This document shows, piece by piece, positions 32,005 through 35,462 of a DNA stretch of 35,462 bases. The notes beneath the pieces are model-generated. The model had not been told where the DNA came from. It ran no database searches and saw only the letters and a list, made by a program, of their open reading frames with translations. Source of the DNA: AC-69 sp046728055 (GTDB lineage Bacteria > Actinomycetota > UBA4738 > HRBIN12); assembly GCA_046728055.1 (NCBI GenBank), contig JBKPDU010000116.1, positions 1-35,462 on the forward strand, given 5' to 3'. Each line of letters begins with the position of its first letter. Position 1 is the first letter of the stretch. The translations under genes were made by a program, and so were the position numbers.

Positions 32005-32460
32005 ATGGCGGAGGATCGGTCGTACGTTGAAGAGAACACGCGAGAGCGAGAGCGTCTTCGAGCCCTGGTCGAGCGCCTGGGCGAAGACGAGCTTCGTGCC
32101 CCGGTCAACGAGTACTGGACCGTCGCGGGCGTGCTCGGCCACATCGCGTTCTGGGATGCACGGGTCCTGGCGCTCGCCGACAAGCTGGAGCGCGGCGTTC
32201 CGTTCTCGCCTTCCGACGCGGAGCCGGAGGACGTGGACTGGATCAACGACGCGTCACGCCCGCTGATCCATGCGATCCCGCCACTGGAGGCCGCTCAGCT
32301 GGCGCTGCGCATCGCCGAGGAGACCGACGCTCGAGTTGCGACGTTGCCGCCCGACCGGCTGTGGCCGCGCGACCCCGACAGCCCGCTGTATGCCCTGCGC
32401 GCGTCCCATCGGGGCGAGCACCTCGACGACGTCGAGGAAGCGCTCCGCGCGCGGAGTTAG
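32005..32460 (+). CDS. DinB-like/maleylpyruvate-isomerase-type protein
   Basis: 151 residues of four-helix-bundle character: NTRERERLRALVERLGEDEL, WTVAGVLGHIAFWDARVLAL (38-57; His47 is the usual first metal ligand), and the end LRASHRGEHLDDVEEALRAR with His residues at the second site. Relatives include mycothiol-dependent transferases and DNA-damage-induced proteins of unknown activity. The last 4 bases overlap the end of the convergent methyltransferase gene. Confidence 0.83.
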   Translation: MAEDRSYVEENTRERERLRALVERLGEDELRAPVNEYWTVAGVLGHIAFWDARVLALADKLERGVPFSPSDAEPEDVDWINDASRPLIHAIPPLEAAQLALRIAEETDARVATLPPDRLWPRDPDSPLYALRASHRGEHLDDVEEALRARS

Positions 32461-33233
32461 CGGGGAAGCCGGCCCTCGATGGCGCGGTCGTGTCCGTCGC
32501 CGTCGCGGTGCACCCGAATCTCCGAGAGTCCGGCCTGGGCAAGGGTCGTCGCCAAATCGCCGGCCTGATCGCCGCCGATCTCAAGGAGCACGCTCCCGCC
32601 GGGTCGGAGCCAACGGGGGGCGGCTTCCGCGACCTGCACGAGAACCTTGGTTCCGCGCGGTCCGCCGTCGAGTGCGTGACGGGGCTCGTGGGCGAGCGCG
32701 TCCCTCGGAAGGAGGTGCAGCTCCTCCGCGGGGACGTAGGGAACGACCGCCGTCATCACATCGACTCGCTCGCGAATCGCTCGCGGCAGAGGCTCGTCCA
32801 GGTTGCCCACCAGCGCCCGGACGCCATTCCGTCGCGCACAGGCCACGGCCACGGGGTCGACATCGGTGGCCACAACCGTGGCCCTGGGGTGGTCCGAGCC
32901 GAGGACGGCGGCCACCGCCCCGCTGCCGGTGCACAGGTCGACGGCGATCCCCTGGGCCGGGAGGAACGAGATGGCCCGACGAACCAGGCCCTCCGTATGC
33001 GGCCGTGGCACGAATACCCCTGGATCGACCCGGATCCGGATCCCGCAGAAGCGCACCCACCCGGTGATCCATGCCAGCGGCTCCCCGCGAAGACGGCGAG
33101 CCATCAGGTCATCGATCGGCCCCAGGCCTTCGCTCCATGCTCGAAGCAGGGCATCGGCCTCCGCGTCCGGGGCAAGGAAGCCGCCCTGAGCCAGCGTCCG
33201 AACGACCCGGCTTCGATCCTCGGTCACCTTCAC
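32457..33233 (-). CDS. HemK/PrmC-related methyltransferase with a non-canonical NPPY motif
   Basis: 258 residues. The N-terminal helical part contains MARRLRGEPLAWITGWVRFC (44-63) and FVPRPHTEGLVRRA, as in release-factor glutamine methyltransferases. SAM-binding motif I is AVDLCTGSGAVAAVLG (97-112), followed by VVATDVDPVAVACARRNG. The substrate motif, normally NPPY, reads Val-Val-Pro-Tyr (163-166) in TAVVPYVPAEE; without the Asn, glutamine methylation is doubtful. I recall this variant in actinobacterial PrmC-related proteins. The GTG at 33233-33231 overlaps the MFS stop by 4 bases (GTGA), so it is translationally coupled to the exporter. The target is unknown. Confidence 0.85.
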   Translation of the reverse strand: MKVTEDRSRVVRTLAQGGFLAPDAEADALLRAWSEGLGPIDDLMARRLRGEPLAWITGWVRFCGIRIRVDPGVFVPRPHTEGLVRRAISFLPAQGIAVDLCTGSGAVAAVLGSDHPRATVVATDVDPVAVACARRNGVRALVGNLDEPLPRAIRERVDVMTAVVPYVPAEELHLLPRDALAHEPRHALDGGPRGTKVLVQVAEAAPRWLRPGGSVLLEIGGDQAGDLATTLAQAGLSEIRVHRDGDGHDRAIEGRLPR

Positions 33234-34885
33234 GCGACGTCCTCCTCTGGACCAAGCTCGGCGTCCGCCGTCTCGAACACCACCGTACCCTCCGTCACGA
33301 CTCTGTCGAGTCCCTCCTCGGCCTCGAACCCCGCCTGTGCCGCTCGCATCCGTCTCGGCAGCAGCACGACGGCCACGAGTAGGGTTGCTGCGAGGATACC
33401 GGCGCTGATCCGAAACCCGCTCGAGATGGCCTCGACGAACGCGCTCCTCGTCGCATCGAGGAACGACTCGACCGATCTCCCGGCGACTTCCGTAGAAGCC
33501 ACCACGGCCCCTCCGATCCCTTCCCTCGCGGCGTCGACCAGCCGCGGAGGCGCCGATCCCGAGAGCGAATCCGTGACACCGTTCGAGTACAGGCCATTCA
33601 CGACGGTGCCGATCACTGCCACGCCGAGCGCGCCGCCCAGCTCGCGGCTGACGTCGTTCACTGCCGATCCGACACCTGCGTCCTCGACGGGAACCGCGGC
33701 CATCACCGTATCGGTCAACGGCGCAAGCACCAGGCCACCGCCGAAACCGAAGAGCGCGAGGGGCGCGATGACCTGCAGCATTCCACCATCGATCTGCAGC
33801 CGGGTCAGCAGGATCATCCCGATCGTCATCGACACGATCCCCGTCACCGCCAGATACCTGGGGCCGATGGCCCTGACCACGATCCCGGCGGTCGGCGCGC
33901 CGGCCATCATGCCGGCGGCCGCGGAGATGATCAGCAGTCCCGCTTGGAAGGCGCTTCGCCCCTGCACCAGTTGGAGAAATTGCGTCAGGGAGAAGAACGC
34001 CGAAAGCATGGCGAAGACGATCAGGCCGATGACCAGGACGGCCCCGGTGAAGTCGCGCTGGCGGAAGAACTGAAGCGGCAACATCGGGTGCGTGGTTCTG
34101 AGTTCGACCCACGTGAAGGCAAGCATGAGCGCCACCGCCAGAGCGAAGCTCCCAAGGATCTCGGGAGAGGTCCATCCAGAATCGCTCCCTTGGATGATCC
34201 CGTACACGAGCGACGTCACGCCCGCCGTCCCGAGGACGGCTCCCGGGACGTCGAGACCCAGGTTCCGCTCGTCCCGAGACTCCGGCACGATGACCAGCCC
34301 CACCAGCGCCGCGAGCACGATGGGAACATGCAGCCAGAAGACGGCCGACCAACCGACGTGAGTGACGAGATACCCTCCGAGCCCCGGCCCGACGCCAATG
34401 GCGAGAGCGCCAACCCCGGTCCAGATCCCGATGGCCTTCGCTCGCTCGCGCCGTGGGAACACGTCGGTGACGATCGAGAGCGTTGCGGGAAGCACGAAGG
34501 CAGCGCCGACGCCCTGGACGCCGCGCATCGCGATGAGGAACGAACTGCTCGTTGCGAGCGCAGCACCCGCGGCGCCCGCGCCGAAAATCACCAACCCGAC
34601 GGCCATCCATCGGCGACGGCCGAATCGATCCCCGACCGACCCCGCGAGGAGGAGCATTCCTGCCAGCAGCAGGACGTAGCTGTCGATCACCCACTGCAAC
34701 GTCGAGGTCGACGCCCCCAGGTCGAGCGAGATCCTCGGCAAGGCAGTGTTCACAACCGTGTTGTCGATGAAGATGATCAGGGCTCCCACCGACATCACGG
34801 CGAGCACCCACCACCGTCGAGGCCCGAGCCCATCGGCGCTCCCATCCGCCAGGGTCCCCATCGACAGCTGTTCCCTCTGTGCCAT
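33230..34885 (-). CDS. MFS drug transporter, DHA2 (14-helix) family
   Basis: 551 residues, 14 predicted helices. Seen: WWVLAVMSVGALIIFIDNTV (with the Asp typical of DHA2 helix 1), NTALPRISLDLGASTSTLQW, the helix 2-3 loop GDRFGRRRW (motif A) and helix 5 motif C, VGPGLGGYLVTH. DHA2 proteins export cationic or hydrophobic drugs with protons. The ATG at 34885-34883 has AAGGAGG 7 bases upstream, a strong site; an earlier in-frame ATG at 34927 lies inside the palindrome region. It is divergent from the HxlR regulator and coupled to the methyltransferase downstream. Confidence 0.93.
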   Translation of the reverse strand: MAQREQLSMGTLADGSADGLGPRRWWVLAVMSVGALIIFIDNTVVNTALPRISLDLGASTSTLQWVIDSYVLLLAGMLLLAGSVGDRFGRRRWMAVGLVIFGAGAAGAALATSSSFLIAMRGVQGVGAAFVLPATLSIVTDVFPRRERAKAIGIWTGVGALAIGVGPGLGGYLVTHVGWSAVFWLHVPIVLAALVGLVIVPESRDERNLGLDVPGAVLGTAGVTSLVYGIIQGSDSGWTSPEILGSFALAVALMLAFTWVELRTTHPMLPLQFFRQRDFTGAVLVIGLIVFAMLSAFFSLTQFLQLVQGRSAFQAGLLIISAAAGMMAGAPTAGIVVRAIGPRYLAVTGIVSMTIGMILLTRLQIDGGMLQVIAPLALFGFGGGLVLAPLTDTVMAAVPVEDAGVGSAVNDVSRELGGALGVAVIGTVVNGLYSNGVTDSLSGSAPPRLVDAAREGIGGAVVASTEVAGRSVESFLDATRSAFVEAISSGFRISAGILAATLLVAVVLLPRRMRAAQAGFEAEEGLDRVVTEGTVVFETADAELGPEEDVA

Positions 34886-34924
34886 GACGGTCCTCCTTCG
34901 GTCCGGGGCTCTCGCCCGTCCTGT

Positions 34925-34943
34925 CACTTCAGATAATGAAGTG
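34925..34943. promoter_or_regulatory. Perfect 7-base-arm inverted repeat, candidate HxlR operator 1
   Basis: CACTTCA-GATAA-TGAAGTG between the divergent MFS (start 34885) and HxlR (start 35007) genes. A second, weaker repeat with a matching ATAA core lies about 31 bases further on. Confidence 0.65.
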
Positions 34944-34958
34944 CAAGGTTCGAAGTGT

Positions 34959-34971
34959 GAACTATAAGTTC
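34959..34971. promoter_or_regulatory. Second inverted repeat, candidate HxlR operator 2
   Basis: GAAC-TATAA-GTTC, 4-base arms around a 5-base spacer, with the same ATAA core as the repeat at 34925-34943. The centres are 31 bases apart (34934 and 34965), about three helical turns, so both could be bound on one DNA face. Confidence 0.45.
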
Positions 34972-35006
34972 TGGACCGTCAAGTCCTTTTTTCGTACCAT
35001 TGGGAC

Positions 35007-35462
35007 ATGAAGAGCTACGAGGAAGCCTGCGGCTTAGCCAAAGCGCTCGACGTGCTCGGCGAGCGCTGGACGCTGCTGGTCATTCGGCAGCTGATGTTCG
35101 GGCCCCAGCGGTTCACCGACCTCGAGGATGGGCTACCCGGTGTGCCCCCGAGCCTGCTCTCCAGCCGCCTCCGGGAACTCGGTGACGCCGGCATCGTCGG
35201 CAAGCGGACGCTTCCGCCACCGGCGGCCTCGACCGTCTACGAGCTGACCGACGCGGGTCGCGAGCTCCAGGGCCCGATCATCTCGCTGGCCCGCTGGGGA
35301 GCCCGCTTCGGCCCCCCGGTGAACGAAGAGGACGTGTTCAATCCACAGTGCATGGCCCTCGGACTGCGATGGCTCTTCAGACCCGAGGCTGCCCGGCACG
35401 TTCGTGCGACCTACGAAGTGCGAGCCATGGGAAACGTCGTGTCGGCGGTCGTGAATCGGGGA
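35007..35462 (+). CDS. HxlR-family transcriptional regulator, cut by window edge
   Basis: 152 codons visible, running off the window. The winged HTH is typical: EEACGLAKALDVLGERWTLL (5-24), VIRQLMFGPQRFTDLEDGL, PSLLSSRLRELGDAGIVGKR and TVYELTDAGRELQ. Cys8 is at the position of the redox-sensing N-terminal cysteine of HypR/YodB/QorR relatives. After about residue 115 there is an extra domain (QCMALGLRWLFRPEAARHVR), as in HxlR proteins with a C-terminal SCP2-like ligand-binding domain. It most likely controls the divergent MFS exporter through the two inverted repeats between them. Confidence 0.9.
   Translation, partial: MKSYEEACGLAKALDVLGERWTLLVIRQLMFGPQRFTDLEDGLPGVPPSLLSSRLRELGDAGIVGKRTLPPPAASTVYELTDAGRELQGPIISLARWGARFGPPVNEEDVFNPQCMALGLRWLFRPEAARHVRATYEVRAMGNVVSAVVNRG

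Noticed and set aside
32457..34814. A 785-codon open frame on the minus strand covering the methyltransferase and most of the exporter gene
   Set aside because: Only the first-named part (32457-33233) has family motifs. The rest is an alternative frame of the MFS gene, rich in Arg and Gly as expected for GC-rich shadow frames, with a better-supported MFS protein on the same strand.
1..35462. A CRISPR array, prophage, transposon or conjugative element
   Set aside because: No regularly spaced repeats, transposase, integrase, terminase, relaxase or terminal inverted repeats were found on reading through the window.

Overview
The window is GC-rich throughout, densely coding on both strands, and uses many GTG starts and 4-base start/stop overlaps. 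The protein families present (SigG-like ECF sigma with a SnoaL tail, class III cyclases fused to alpha/beta-hydrolase or HTH-like domains, PadR, HxlR, MarR, GH15, MMPL, pirin) fit an Actinomycetota chromosome, probably of a soil or uncultivated lineage. This placement is inferred from gene content and composition, not from a marker gene. I see no phage, conjugation, transposase or CRISPR genes. It looks like a chromosomal accessory region of small stress, redox and transport modules.

Layout. 1-1205 (minus): a GSA-type class III aminotransferase cut by the window edge. 1332-1520: tRNA-His and tRNA-Lys, followed by about 340 bases without a recognisable gene. 1862-3832: an SDR protein divergent from an ECF sigma factor. 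4011-4328: a small hypothetical protein. 4549-6556: a plus-strand redox cluster of a Rieske protein, a free-standing cNMP-binding domain, a YkgB/DoxX-like membrane protein and a cupredoxin lipoprotein. The last two share one uninterrupted reading frame. 6605-8567: two minus-strand membrane protein genes (one frameshifted) divergent from a MerR regulator over a double palindrome. 8827-11946: two class III cyclase genes flanking a small membrane protein. 12026-15382: a serine hydrolase, a membrane protein and a berberine-bridge-type flavoprotein. 15471-16645: a VOC protein, then a rearrangement scar joining a 5'-truncated amidohydrolase to the 3' end of a second berberine-type oxidase. 16706-17727: a PadR regulator with a translationally coupled membrane protein. 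17850-20017: an Mth938-like protein and a frameshifted GH15 hydrolase. 20065-23790: a DinB-like protein, a ZIP transporter, a large membrane protein, a TfoX-like protein and a YCII protein. 23801-25704: MarR divergent from a frameshifted DoxX gene plus a pirin. 25841-27469: a GT4 glycosyltransferase, a 20-codon ORF and a YjbR-like protein. 27526-31939: a NarL-type two-component system divergent from an MMPL transporter. 32005-35462: a DinB protein, an HemK-like methyltransferase, an MFS exporter and a divergent HxlR regulator running off the window.

How it fits together. Four regulators (MerR, PadR, MarR, HxlR) sit beside or divergent to small membrane or transport genes, and each has a visible inverted repeat in its promoter region. 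These are textbook local sensor-target pairs. Two cyclases and a cNMP-binding protein lie within 8 kb, so a cyclic-nucleotide input to the Rieske/cupredoxin cluster is a testable idea, not an established link.

A caution applies to the whole window. At least six genes need single-base indels to restore family-like reading frames, and one gene has lost the stop codon between itself and the next. This points either to residual indels in the assembly or to ongoing gene decay, and it affects how the apparent pseudogenes and the fusion should be read.
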